From Sulfurovum sp. (lineage in GTDB: Bacteria > Campylobacterota > Campylobacteria > Campylobacterales > Sulfurovaceae), in contig JALWLD010000079.1 of assembly GCA_027081115.1 (NCBI GenBank), positions 1-64,000 on the forward strand: DNA of 64,000 nucleotides, written 5' to 3'. The notes beneath the pieces were generated by a model. It did no database searches and was not told where the DNA came from. It saw only the letters and a list, made by a program, of their open reading frames with translations. Shown piece by piece: positions 53,957 through 63,212 of this stretch. Made by a program: the position numbers and the translations under genes. Position 1 is the first letter of the stretch. Each line of letters begins with the position of its first letter.

Positions 53957-55120
53957 ATGAAAATTATACAATTGAAATGCATCTTGTTATGCTTGGCTAC
54001 CGGGCTTTATGCCGCACCTTTGGGCTTACCGGATGTACCGATTCCTGAAGACAATCCTCAGACAGAAGAAAAGATTAAACTGGGAGATACCCTGTTTCAC
54101 GATCCTCGATTCAGTGCTGATGGTAAAGTAAGCTGTGCTACCTGCCATGGAAAGGAAAAGGCATTTACAGATCATTTACCTGTGTCAAAAGGATTCACAG
54201 ATAAAAAAGGAACACGTATGGGGACAAGGAATGCTCCGACAGTCATTAACTCTGCCTATTATACTTCTCAGTTTTGGGACGGGCGTGTATCTAGTTTGGA
54301 AGAGCAGTCAAAACTTCCACCCATTAACCCGGTAGAAGGTGGTTTACATTCATGGGACCATTTGGTGGATATGCTTAAAAAAGATGAATTTTACAAAAAA
54401 AAGATTTCTATGGTCTTTGGAATTAAACCCTCGGAAATTACGATAGAACACTTTGCCAAGGCGATAGGAAGTTTTGAGAGAACCATTATTTCAGGAAACT
54501 CCAAATTTGACCGTTATATGTATGCTGGAGAGAAGGAGGCACTCAATGAGCAGGAAAGAAGAGGACTGAAAGTCTATCTTGGACAGGGACGATGTGTTTC
54601 CTGTCATACGATCAACCAGACACATGCCCTTTTTACCGATAACAAGTTTCATAATCTTGGCATAGGGGCTAAAGCACTAAAAGGAAAATCCCATGAAGTT
54701 GCTAGTGAATATATTGCTATGTTGGCAAAGCAAAAAGAAAAAGTAAAAGGCAAAGCCGGCAAAGAAGTGACGAACGAACTTGCAGCAGATGAATTGGTTC
54801 TGGCTGAAAAAAGATTTTCTGAACTTGGGCGTCTGGCAATCACGCATGAAGCAGATGATATGGGTGCCTTTAAAACAGTAACCCTCAGAAATATTGCCAA
54901 AACAGGACCTTATATGCATGATGGAAGTCTTGCAACACTTGAAGAAGTAGTGGTATGGTATAACTTTGGAGGTAAACTCAACTCTGACGCTCCGGATACA
55001 CCATTTCTAGATGGTGGAATCAGACCGCTTAACTTAAGCGCAGAACAGGTAATGGACTTAGTTGCTTTTTTGAAAACGCTTACAAGTCCGGAATTTGAAA
55101 ATGTAAAGGAATCGAAATGA
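53957..55120 (+). CDS. Di-heme cytochrome c peroxidase / MauG-family protein
   Basis: A 387-residue periplasmic protein with a Sec signal (CILLCLATGLYA). Two heme sites are CATCHGK near residue 55 and CVSCHTIN near 217, in the order of bacterial di-heme peroxidases. Supporting motifs are GTRNAPTVINSAYY, GRVSSLEEQ and GPYMHDGSLATLEEV. It reduces H2O2 with electrons from small cytochromes. MauG-type oxidases share this layout. It overlaps the next gene by four bases. Confidence 0.88.
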   Translation: MKIIQLKCILLCLATGLYAAPLGLPDVPIPEDNPQTEEKIKLGDTLFHDPRFSADGKVSCATCHGKEKAFTDHLPVSKGFTDKKGTRMGTRNAPTVINSAYYTSQFWDGRVSSLEEQSKLPPINPVEGGLHSWDHLVDMLKKDEFYKKKISMVFGIKPSEITIEHFAKAIGSFERTIISGNSKFDRYMYAGEKEALNEQERRGLKVYLGQGRCVSCHTINQTHALFTDNKFHNLGIGAKALKGKSHEVASEYIAMLAKQKEKVKGKAGKEVTNELAADELVLAEKRFSELGRLAITHEADDMGAFKTVTLRNIAKTGPYMHDGSLATLEEVVVWYNFGGKLNSDAPDTPFLDGGIRPLNLSAEQVMDLVAFLKTLTSPEFENVKESK

Positions 55121-56187
55121 AAAGAAGAGATTTTATTAAAAAAGCAAGTATCGTTGCAGCGGGTACTATTTTACCTATGAGTGTGATAGAAGTAGCTTTT
55201 GCTGATGAACCTGATGGAAGTAAATCAGGAGAGAATTTTACCTTTGCGGTGATTTCCGATGCCCACCTGCAGCAAATAAAAGGTGCCAAGTTTGTTCGAA
55301 ACTGGGATATGGGGCTTAAAAAAGCGGTTGCCGAATGTAATCTAATGAATCCAAAACCGGACTTTATTTTATTTGGCGGGGACTTGGGTCAACTTGGAAA
55401 AGCAGCAGAAATCGATCATGGTGCTGAAATACTTTCAGCTTTAAGATCTCCAGTAAAAATGATGCTGGGAGAACATGACTACTATCTTGATCTGGGGGAA
55501 CACTGGATGAACCGTTTTGGTGACCCATACTATAGTTTTGACCATAAAGGTACACATATTGTTGTACTGAATTCCATTCTTGTAGATGAAAGATGGACAA
55601 ACAAATGGAAAGACCCTATGGAAAGAATGCAAACCATGGCTGGACTGGATGATCCCAACGGTTCACCTTTTATGGTAGGACTAAAGCAGAGAGAATGGCT
55701 GAAAAAAGATTTGGAAAATATTCCAAAAGATACGCCTATTATTGTTTTTTCACACTCTCCTTTACAAAAACTGTTTAAAGGATGGAATTTCTGGACAGAT
55801 GATGCTGAGTTGGTACAGGAAATTTTAAAACCTTTTCAAAAGGTCAATGTGATCTATGCCCATGTACATCAAATTCAATACAATAAAATCGGGAACATCG
55901 CTTTTAACTCAGTCATGTCCACGGCATGGCCATGGCCATATCCTCAGACTTACGCACAAGGTACAAACTATATGCCAAAACTCACCATTGAAATGAATCG
56001 TGCTGATCCATTTTTTGAACGTGATGCAACAGGATGGCAAATGATAGATGTACATACAGGCAGGGTTGATTTTAATTTTCAACTTCCTCACAATAAAAAC
56101 AGAACGGTTGCCTACAATGAAAAAACAGAGCAGCCGGAAGATGTGGAATACCAAAAGAATCAAATTCCATCTCAAAAACACTATTAA
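55117..56187 (+). CDS. Tat-exported metallophosphoesterase
   Basis: A 356-residue protein with a Tat signal (MKRRDFIKKASIVAAG). The calcineurin-like metal ligands are readable: VISDAHLQ (DxH), FGGDLGQLG (GGD), LGEHDYY (GNHD with Asn changed to Glu), FSHSPL, and YAHVHQIQ (GHxH with Gly changed to Ala). Substitution of the Asn in GNHD and of Gly in GHxH is unusual and may change substrate or metal. Co-transcription with cytochromes suggests a periplasmic redox-linked role; no substrate can be named. Confidence 0.85.
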   Translation: MKRRDFIKKASIVAAGTILPMSVIEVAFADEPDGSKSGENFTFAVISDAHLQQIKGAKFVRNWDMGLKKAVAECNLMNPKPDFILFGGDLGQLGKAAEIDHGAEILSALRSPVKMMLGEHDYYLDLGEHWMNRFGDPYYSFDHKGTHIVVLNSILVDERWTNKWKDPMERMQTMAGLDDPNGSPFMVGLKQREWLKKDLENIPKDTPIIVFSHSPLQKLFKGWNFWTDDAELVQEILKPFQKVNVIYAHVHQIQYNKIGNIAFNSVMSTAWPWPYPQTYAQGTNYMPKLTIEMNRADPFFERDATGWQMIDVHTGRVDFNFQLPHNKNRTVAYNEKTEQPEDVEYQKNQIPSQKHY

Positions 56188-56194
56188 GGAGTGC

Positions 56195-56593
56195 ATGATG
56201 AAAAATACTATTATGGCATCAATGATCGGTTTACTGATAGTTAGTACGATAAATGCAGATGAATTTATGCAAAAAGACTTGGATCTTTGGACGGCTGAAT
56301 ATCAGAGTGTTGTAAAAAAGGGAAGAAAAGTATTTACCGACCCAAAACTCGGTACCAATACAGTAACCTGTAATGAGTGTCATCCAAATGCCACCAATAC
56401 ACACCCTGAAACGTATCCGAAGTTTCAAAAACAGTTAGGAAAAGTAGCGACCATGTCTGAGATGATCAACTGGTGTATTGCCAACCCATTAGAAGGGAAA
56501 AAGATGGCACTTGATGATCCAAGAATGACAGCATTGATAGCTTATATTACGTGGGAAAGAAGAGGAGTAAAACTAGAGCCAGGTAAACATTAA
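56195..56593 (+). CDS. Small periplasmic monoheme cytochrome c
   Basis: The ORF track extends upstream into the phosphoesterase gene; the true start is one of two ATGs at 56195/56198 behind AAGGAG. The ~132-residue product has a Sec signal (MASMIGLLIVSTINADEF) and one CxxCH heme site, CNECHPNATNTHPETYPKF. Met residues near EMINWCIANPLEGKKMALDD could be the sixth ligand. It probably gives electrons to the di-heme peroxidase two genes upstream. Confidence 0.88.
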   Translation: MMKNTIMASMIGLLIVSTINADEFMQKDLDLWTAEYQSVVKKGRKVFTDPKLGTNTVTCNECHPNATNTHPETYPKFQKQLGKVATMSEMINWCIANPLEGKKMALDDPRMTALIAYITWERRGVKLEPGKH

Positions 56594-56710
56594 AGATAAA
56601 TCCTACTCTGTTTGTGTTCTTATGTTTTACGTGGGAATTACAGACAAGAGTTTTTTATGAAAAAACACTGTTAAATATAGAGAATATCAATTATGAAATC
56701 CAGACAATAA

Positions 56711-57784
<1,074 letters not shown>

Positions 57785-57807
57785 TTTTTTAGTTATTTCA
57801 CAGTATC

Positions 57808-57858
57808 TTTGGGCGAGGGGGACTTAATTAGCTACAAATTGTAGCCTCCTTCGCCAAA
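57808..57858 (+). repeat. Strong composite hairpin after ilvC
   Basis: An outer stem of about 10-13 bp (TTTGGGCGAGGGGG with CCTCCTTCGCCAAA, including two G-T pairs) encloses a second stem GCTAC/GTAGC at its 3' side. About nine unpaired bases lie on the left. No T-run follows on either strand. It could protect the ilvC message end or be a small structured RNA. Confidence 0.5.
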
Positions 57859-57876
57859 ATACCAAAATATAGTGCA

Positions 57877-57902
57877 AACTAACTCAAAATCTTCAGTTAG
57901 TT
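57877..57902 (+). terminator. Hairpin between ilvC and the deacetylase gene
   Basis: AACTAACT, ten bases, AGTTAGTT: a perfect 8-bp stem. A T6 run follows only after a 12-base gap (AAATTTCCTACC), so it is an imperfect terminator candidate for ilvC. Confidence 0.4.
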
Positions 57903-57967
57903 AAATTTCCTACCTTTTTTATTTATTTTTTTGATACAATAATCCAAATTTAACATTAGTGAATCGT

Positions 57968-58993
57968 ATGGCACCTCAGTCTAAAAAAAACTCTAAATCT
58001 TCTCCTGTGAAAAAGCCTGTAAAACGGAAAACATCGTCTAAAAAAACACCTGTGAAAAAGAAAAGCAAAAAAAAGTTTGCCAAGGGCTCTTCATTTGTAA
58101 AAAATATTGCGATTGTAGCAGGACTTGTTTTTATTGTTTCGTTGATCTCTTTTGCTTACTTTCTAGGGAAGGATGAGATAAACAGAGAAACAGGAAAAGT
58201 GACTAAATCTGCTGTGAAAACACCTAAAAAAGAGACAAAAGTCAAGAAGGTCGTAAAGAAGAAACCAAGACAAGAAGTTAAAAAGGTTGAAGTTAAAGTC
58301 TCATCCAACGTAGAAAACGTCACCTTTGTACCTTATGAAAATACCAAGCCAAAACTAGTCATCATCATAGATGATGTTCATACTAAAGCACAGATAAATG
58401 CTATAAAAGCATTGCCTATCAAAGTAACCCCCTCTGTTTTTCCACCTTATAAGATTTCTCCTGACAGTCATCTTCTTGTGAGAGGTTTAGACCACTATAT
58501 GATCCACCTTCCTATGGAGTCTGGTAATAAAAAGCTAAACACTCAGTACAAAACACTTAAAGTTGCGTTTTCTAATAGAAAGATAGAGAATAGAGTGAAA
58601 GAACTCAGGCTCCTTTTCCCTAAAGCAAAGTTTATAAATAACCATACAGGATCAGTTTTTACCTCAGACTACCCCTCTATGCATCTGGCCTACAAGATCA
58701 TGAGAGAGAATGGTTTTATCTTCCTTGATTCTAAAACTATTGGCAGCAGTAAAGTAAAAGAGATCGCTCATGCTTATGGAGATGTTTATGTGGTCAGAGA
58801 TATTTTTATAGATAATACACATAATGTACCGTACATTCATCAGCAATTGCAAAAAGCTGTGAAGTTGGCAAAGAAAAAAGGGTATGCTATTGCTATAGGA
58901 CATCCCCACAAGATCACTATGCTGGCGCTAGCATCTGCAAAAGAGATATTTAAAGATGTAGAACTTATTTATATTGATGAGTTGTATCGATAA
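57968..58993 (+). CDS. Divergent polysaccharide deacetylase family protein (YibQ-like)
   Basis: A ~341-residue protein: a Lys-rich cytoplasmic N terminus (KKNSKSSPVKKPVKRK), one membrane helix (NIAIVAGLVFIVSLISFAYFL, about 45-65), a Lys/Val linker, and a periplasmic NodB-like domain with KLVIIIDDVHTKAQINAI, MIHLPMES, FINNHTGSVFTSD and IAIGHPHKITM. The ORF track uses GTG at 57959; the ATG at 57968 is an alternative and is used here. The family is thought to act on glycans, but activity is poorly known. Confidence 0.85.
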   Translation: MAPQSKKNSKSSPVKKPVKRKTSSKKTPVKKKSKKKFAKGSSFVKNIAIVAGLVFIVSLISFAYFLGKDEINRETGKVTKSAVKTPKKETKVKKVVKKKPRQEVKKVEVKVSSNVENVTFVPYENTKPKLVIIIDDVHTKAQINAIKALPIKVTPSVFPPYKISPDSHLLVRGLDHYMIHLPMESGNKKLNTQYKTLKVAFSNRKIENRVKELRLLFPKAKFINNHTGSVFTSDYPSMHLAYKIMRENGFIFLDSKTIGSSKVKEIAHAYGDVYVVRDIFIDNTHNVPYIHQQLQKAVKLAKKKGYAIAIGHPHKITMLALASAKEIFKDVELIYIDELYR

Positions 58994-59065
58994 AATAATC
59001 TGACAATTTGACATATTTTTAATCTCTTGTTTCTTCTTTTGTTACTATAAACAAAAAAGCAGCAG

Positions 59066-59842
59066 ATGAGTGAAATTGTTACTACACACATTTCAGAATT
59101 GGATGTCATGAAAAAGTATCCACCTGAACTCTTTTACAAGGGTAATCTTGCCCTTCTTCAGCGTCCCAAAGTCTCCATTGTGGGAACACGCAGACCTTCT
59201 GCTTATACGCGACAGTTTACCTATACACTTGCCAAAGCTTTAGCTAAACGAGGGGTTTGTGTGGTGAGTGGTGCAGCAATGGGTGTCGATACTATAGTAC
59301 ATGAAGGTGGAGGGGTGGACAATACCATTGCCGTGGTTGCCAATGGATTGGATATACGTTACCCGGTTATCAACAGAGTACTGATAGAATCTATTGAAAA
59401 AAGAGGGTTGATACTCAGTCAGTTCAATGATGGATTTAGAGCAACGGGTTGGTCTTTTGTAGTACGTAATGAACTTGTGGTCGCATTGGGAGATATACTC
59501 ATCGTTACAGAGGCGGACCTCAAAAGTGGTTCTATGCGTTCTGTGGAATATGCTCTAAAGATGGGGAAAGAGATATTTGTACTCTCTCATAGACTGGACG
59601 AAAGTTTGGGAACTAATCAGCTTTTACTTGAGGGTAAGGCAAAAGTGATACAAGATGTAGAAACATTTGTTTCACGTTTTGGTCAAGCTGTAGAGTCAGA
59701 AATGCTAAAAGATGATTTTTTCTACTTTTGTCAACGCTCTCCTACTTTTGATGAGACAGTGAAGAAATTTGGAGACAGAGTATATGAAGCAGAGTTGGAA
59801 GGAGTGGTTACGATACACAATGGCATCGTAACATTACAGTAA
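59066..59842 (+). CDS. dprA: DNA-processing protein DprA
   Basis: A 258-residue Rossmann-like protein with VSIVGTRRPSAYTRQ, VSGAAMGVDTIVHEG near residue 72, and ADLKSGSMRSVEYALKMGKEIFVL near 150. DprA loads RecA on incoming single strands in natural transformation. It lacks the N-terminal SAM domain and has only a short C-terminal domain, as in Helicobacter and Campylobacter. Confidence 0.92.
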   Translation: MSEIVTTHISELDVMKKYPPELFYKGNLALLQRPKVSIVGTRRPSAYTRQFTYTLAKALAKRGVCVVSGAAMGVDTIVHEGGGVDNTIAVVANGLDIRYPVINRVLIESIEKRGLILSQFNDGFRATGWSFVVRNELVVALGDILIVTEADLKSGSMRSVEYALKMGKEIFVLSHRLDESLGTNQLLLEGKAKVIQDVETFVSRFGQAVESEMLKDDFFYFCQRSPTFDETVKKFGDRVYEAELEGVVTIHNGIVTLQ

Positions 59843-59847
59843 CTTAT

Positions 59848-60366
59848 CTACTTGATGGCATCCAACTGTTTAATGAGCTCTTCAAGTGAAGACTCAGGAA
59901 GCATACCGGCTTGTACAAACTGTACATCGCCTTTTTTGTCCATAGCTACCAAGAAAGGAATACTCCCTTGCCATTGTGCTCTTGCCGAGATATAGTTAAC
60001 GATCCCATTGGTTTTCTCTTCTGAAACTACGATGTAGTTCATCCCTTTTTTCTTTGCAAAATCTTGAAGTTGTACATTGCTGTAGCCCTGTACTTCTACT
60101 GCGACTATAGCCAATTTGTTTTTATATTTCTTTTGAAGTTTAATGAGGTGCGGGATGGATGCCAAACAAGGCGGACATTTATGACCAAAAAATTCTAGAA
60201 AGACGATCTTTCCTTCAAGACCTTGGATATTGAGTCCCTGCTCTGTACCTGTTACCTGATAGGTTTTCCCTTTGATGTCTGTCATTGACATTTTCATATC
60301 GTTTGCAGCCTGTGTTGATGTAAGTAATGTAAGTAGCAGTGCAATAGATGCAAGTAGTTTTTTCAT
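59848..60366 (-). CDS. TlpA/ResA-like periplasmic thiol-disulfide protein
   Basis: A 172-residue protein with a Sec signal (LLASIALLLTLLTSTQA) and a thioredoxin fold holding FFGHKCPPCLASIPHLI near residue 70. GSIPFLVAMDKKGDVQF contains the cis-Pro loop. Such proteins reduce or isomerise disulfides, often for cytochrome c maturation, which fits the many cytochromes here. It is convergent with dprA. Confidence 0.9.
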   Translation of the reverse strand: MKKLLASIALLLTLLTSTQAANDMKMSMTDIKGKTYQVTGTEQGLNIQGLEGKIVFLEFFGHKCPPCLASIPHLIKLQKKYKNKLAIVAVEVQGYSNVQLQDFAKKKGMNYIVVSEEKTNGIVNYISARAQWQGSIPFLVAMDKKGDVQFVQAGMLPESSLEELIKQLDAIK

Positions 60367-60452
60367 TGTTAACCTTTTTAATGTTTAAAATTGTTCTCTT
60401 ATTTGTATTATAGTTAGTATACATTAATGATAATGTAATAATTGTGTAATTT

Positions 60453-60458
60453 TATAAA
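60453..60458 (+). promoter_or_regulatory. -10-like box ahead of structured element 1
   Basis: TATAAA in TTTTATAAATTT, 30 bases before the closing stem of the first element. A similar TATAAT at 60638-60643 precedes the second element by 55 bases. Both support rightward transcription, but AT-rich gaps give such boxes easily. Confidence 0.35.
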
Positions 60459-60487
60459 TTTCTTTTGATGTTTTTTGAAAAAAGTTT

Positions 60488-60587
60488 AAAGAGCATCTAG
60501 ATATTTAAAAGGAGGAGGAAAAAATCTATTGAAAAAAAGGAAAACCATAATATCGGGGAAGAAAGTATGGGCCTTTAGATGCTCTTT
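60488..60587 (+). ncRNA. Tandem structured element 1 (candidate new RNA)
   Basis: A 100-base element closed by a perfect 12-bp inverted repeat, AAAGAGCATCTA with TAGATGCTCTTT. Inside, TAGAT/ATCTA forms a hairpin whose loop exposes AAAAGGAGGAGG. A second internal hairpin CCATA/TATGG holds ATCGGGGAAG. The 26 bases centred on GGAGGAGG are identical to element 2 about 210 bases downstream. A TTG after the GGAGG could open a short ORF, so a leader peptide is possible. I know no Rfam family with this layout; strand is inferred from promoters and the GGAGG string. Confidence 0.55.
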
Positions 60588-60697
60588 ATAGGAAAATTAT
60601 AGTGAAGGAAGTTTAACCGTTTGTTAATACTATAGATTATAATAATTATAACCTGTATTAATTATGTAGATATTTGTTTTTAGTGGGAAAGATTCAG

Positions 60698-60791
60698 AAG
60701 AGCATCAAGAAGTTTAAAAGGAGGAGGAAAAAATCTATGAAAGTAAAACCAAGTATTTCAAGGGGATGAAATGGTTATCACTGATGCTCTT
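60698..60791 (+). ncRNA. Tandem structured element 2 (candidate new RNA)
   Basis: A 94-base relative of element 1, closed by AAGAGCATCA with TGATGCTCTT (10 bp). The GGAGGAGG loop is kept within AGA/TCT pairing. The internal hairpin differs in sequence but is preserved as AACC-ATTTCA / TGAAAT-GGTT around an AGGGGA loop, so pairing is retained despite base changes. An ATG nine bases after GGAGG starts a ten-codon frame (MKVKPSISRG). Flanks after both elements also match (TTTAACCG/GTTAACCG, then a TATAG or GATAG box), so the duplicated unit is about 210 bases. nagZ follows 83 bases later. Confidence 0.55.
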
Positions 60792-60874
60792 ATGTGAGAA
60801 GTATAGTCATCTTAGGTTAACCGTACACTAATATGATAGAATTAGAAATCAATAATAAAAACAGGAATGCAGAG

Positions 60875-61957
60875 ATGATAAAAAAAATACTTTTAGGGTT
60901 GGGTTTGGCCATAGCTCCATTGTGGGCAGTATCACTCGAACAGCAGATAGGACAGATGCTCATGGTTGGGTTTCATGGTACCTCTGCACCCAAAAATAGC
61001 CAGATATGTAAAGATATCAGACAATACAATATAGGTGCAGTTATTTTGTTTGACTACAATCCTGTCAACAAGAACAAGCCCAAAAATATAGCCAGCAGGA
61101 GACAGCTTAAAAATCTTACTTCTGAACTTCAGGCATGTTCGCATGATGGTAAACTACTGATAGCTGTCGATCAGGAAGGTGGCAAAGTACAGAGGCTTAA
61201 AAGCAAATATGGTTTTTTTGGAAAATTCCCTAAAGCATCTTCTGTCATCCACATGGATCAACGTCATATCCGTAGTACTTACTTGAAGATGGCAAAAGAG
61301 TTGAAGTCTGTAGGTATCAACTATGACCTTGCACCCGTAGTGGACCTTGATATCAATATGAAGAATCATGTTATTCATGGACTTGGACGTTCTTATGGTA
61401 AAGACCCAAAAGTTGTTGCAAAGTACGCCAGTACATTCATTGATGCGATGAACCATTATGGTGTATTGACTTCTCTTAAACATTTTCCGGGACATGGCTC
61501 TTCTGTAGGTGATACACATAAAGGGTATGTGGATGTAACAAAGTTATGGAAAGAGGTCGAGCTTGAGCCCTATAGACTTTTAAAGAACAAAGCAGATACG
61601 GTCATGGTTGCACATGTGTTTAATAAACGTATAGATACAAAGTATCCTGCGACACTTTCTGCAAAAACAGTGAATGGACTACTTAGAAAGAAATTGGGAT
61701 ATAAGGGTGTGGTAATAACCGATGACCTCCAGATGGGAGCTATTTCTCAAAAGTATGGTTTAAAAAATACACTGCAGTTGGCAATTAATGCAGGGGATGA
61801 TATTTTACTTTTTGGAAATCAACTTGATCCTAAAAAAGTTGTAAGTTCAAAGAGGTTGGTCGATACGATCAAGAGTCTTGTAAAAAGTGGAAAAGTAAGT
61901 AAGCAACGAATCACAAATTCATATAACAGAATTCAAAGACTGAAGAGAAAACTCTAA
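60875..61957 (+). CDS. nagZ: Beta-N-acetylhexosaminidase (glycoside hydrolase family 3)
   Basis: The ORF track starts at 60833; the ATG at 60875 begins a proper signal-like sequence (MIKKILLGLGLAIAPLWA), giving ~360 residues. GH3 motifs: LIAVDQEGGKVQRL, SLKHFPGHGSSVGDTHKGY (general acid/base loop), and VVITDDLQMGAI with the nucleophile Asp. It removes GlcNAc from muropeptides. E. coli NagZ is cytoplasmic, whereas this one has a hydrophobic N terminus and may be periplasmic. Confidence 0.9.
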   Translation: MIKKILLGLGLAIAPLWAVSLEQQIGQMLMVGFHGTSAPKNSQICKDIRQYNIGAVILFDYNPVNKNKPKNIASRRQLKNLTSELQACSHDGKLLIAVDQEGGKVQRLKSKYGFFGKFPKASSVIHMDQRHIRSTYLKMAKELKSVGINYDLAPVVDLDINMKNHVIHGLGRSYGKDPKVVAKYASTFIDAMNHYGVLTSLKHFPGHGSSVGDTHKGYVDVTKLWKEVELEPYRLLKNKADTVMVAHVFNKRIDTKYPATLSAKTVNGLLRKKLGYKGVVITDDLQMGAISQKYGLKNTLQLAINAGDDILLFGNQLDPKKVVSSKRLVDTIKSLVKSGKVSKQRITNSYNRIQRLKRKL

Positions 61958-61998
61958 AAAAAGGAAGAAGTACAGGGTTGCAATGACTCTGCATTGGA

Positions 61999-62457
61999 TT
62001 AATCCAAAAATGTTAAAAAAGTATCCTGCCCAAACTTCATAGCCAGCATCTTTGCATTGGCACCTCTTTGGTTTGCTATACTCTGATCTGCCCCTTTTTC
62101 AACAAGAATTTTTCCAAATTCAGGTTTGGAATCGATGATCGCTTCCATGAGTGGTGTCCAGCCAACAGCATCTACAAAGTCAATGTTTGCTCCATTGTCT
62201 AGAAGGTATCTAAAGATCTCCATCTGTCCGTAACGAATGGCATTGTGCAAAAGTGAAGAACCAAAGTCTCCTGTCTCTGAAGCGTTGACATCAACCCCCG
62301 CATCTAAAAAAGCTTTGACCATCTCAAGTTCGCCATGTTTGACAAAGTGTGAGACCACTTTAAAAAGGTCAATATCCTTGGAGAGACCGGCTTTTTTTAA
62401 AGATTCATTTTTATTTTTGATAAAAGGGTATTGCGTGTTAAGTTCTTCTAATGTCAT
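61999..62457 (-). CDS. Ankyrin-repeat protein
   Basis: A 152-residue soluble protein with three to four ankyrin repeats: GELEMVKAFLDAGVDVNASE, SLLHNAIRYGQMEIFRYLLDNGANID, and GWTPLMEAIIDSKPEFGKILVEKGAD. Such repeats bind partner proteins. No other domain and no signal peptide. It is convergent with nagZ and divergent from the TetR gene. Confidence 0.88.
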   Translation of the reverse strand: MTLEELNTQYPFIKNKNESLKKAGLSKDIDLFKVVSHFVKHGELEMVKAFLDAGVDVNASETGDFGSSLLHNAIRYGQMEIFRYLLDNGANIDFVDAVGWTPLMEAIIDSKPEFGKILVEKGADQSIANQRGANAKMLAMKFGQDTFLTFLD

Positions 62458-62565
62458 TAAAATCCTTTGATTACTAGTTATATATACGATTATAACGCAT
62501 TTGGATTAATAATAATAAAATAGTTCTGATCTCCTTTCTTTGAATAGTTTTTAAGATAGATAGAG

Positions 62566-62591
62566 TATAATTTTATATTGACCGATGGTCA
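62566..62591 (+). promoter_or_regulatory. Promoter and TetR-type operator for the efflux locus
   Basis: TATAAT at 62566-62571 is followed by TGACC-GAT-GGTCA (62579-62591), a perfect inverted repeat continued by GTCATT. The palindrome lies at the expected transcription start, so the product of the next gene probably represses itself and the TolC gene. Confidence 0.6.
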
Positions 62592-62615
62592 GTCATTAAT
62601 TTTAAAGGGTTTATA

Positions 62616-63212
62616 TTGGCAATTATAGTTGATAAAGAAGCAAAACGGAACACCATCGCTTGTTCATGTAAAGAGATTTTGCTTCAGCATGGGATCAATA
62701 ACCTAACCATCTCTAAGATTGCACAGACTGCGGGAGTAGGCAAAGGGACGATCTATGAATATTTTGAAAATAAAGAAGATATTGTTTTTGAAATCATCAC
62801 TGTTTTTATTGCAGAGTATGAACAGATACTGCAGGAGCTTATTGCCCAAAATATAAGTACAAAAGAGAAAGTCTTTCATTTTCTGTGTCAAATACATGAT
62901 GATGAAGAGGGGAAACGCCAACTCAAGATATACAGAGAGTTTCTGGCTATTTCATTATCTAATGGTACAGAAGGTATGATCGCATTTAATACAAAGTGTC
63001 GTATGCAATTTTCAACTATATTGGAAAAGATTTTGCAAGAGGGTGTTGAAAAAAAAGAGATTAAAACTGAAGCCTTGGAGTTTGTTTCTGCTTTGCTTGT
63101 TTATAAACTGGGGCTGGTAGTGGAAGCCCAGACGGCAGATCTGGATGTAAAAAAAGATGCAGAGGCGTATTTAAATGCCTTGTTTGCACTTATAGAGATA
63201 AAGGAAAAATAG
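62616..63212 (+). CDS. TetR/AcrR-family transcriptional regulator
   Basis: A 198-residue repressor starting at TTG behind AAAGGG. The N-terminal helix-turn-helix is ILLQHGINNLTISKIAQTAGVGKGTIYEYFENKEDIVF. The helical C-terminal domain would bind a ligand, perhaps a compound exported by the adjacent pump. It overlies an inverted-repeat operator upstream, and its stop directly precedes the TolC-like gene. Confidence 0.92.
   Translation: MAIIVDKEAKRNTIACSCKEILLQHGINNLTISKIAQTAGVGKGTIYEYFENKEDIVFEIITVFIAEYEQILQELIAQNISTKEKVFHFLCQIHDDEEGKRQLKIYREFLAISLSNGTEGMIAFNTKCRMQFSTILEKILQEGVEKKEIKTEALEFVSALLVYKLGLVVEAQTADLDVKKDAEAYLNALFALIEIKEK

Noticed and set aside
60488-60791. The tandem elements as ordinary terminators
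   Set aside because: No T-run follows the closing stems in the plus direction; in the minus direction only element 1 has a nearby T6, and the closing stems span about 75 bases of conserved interior, unlike a terminator.
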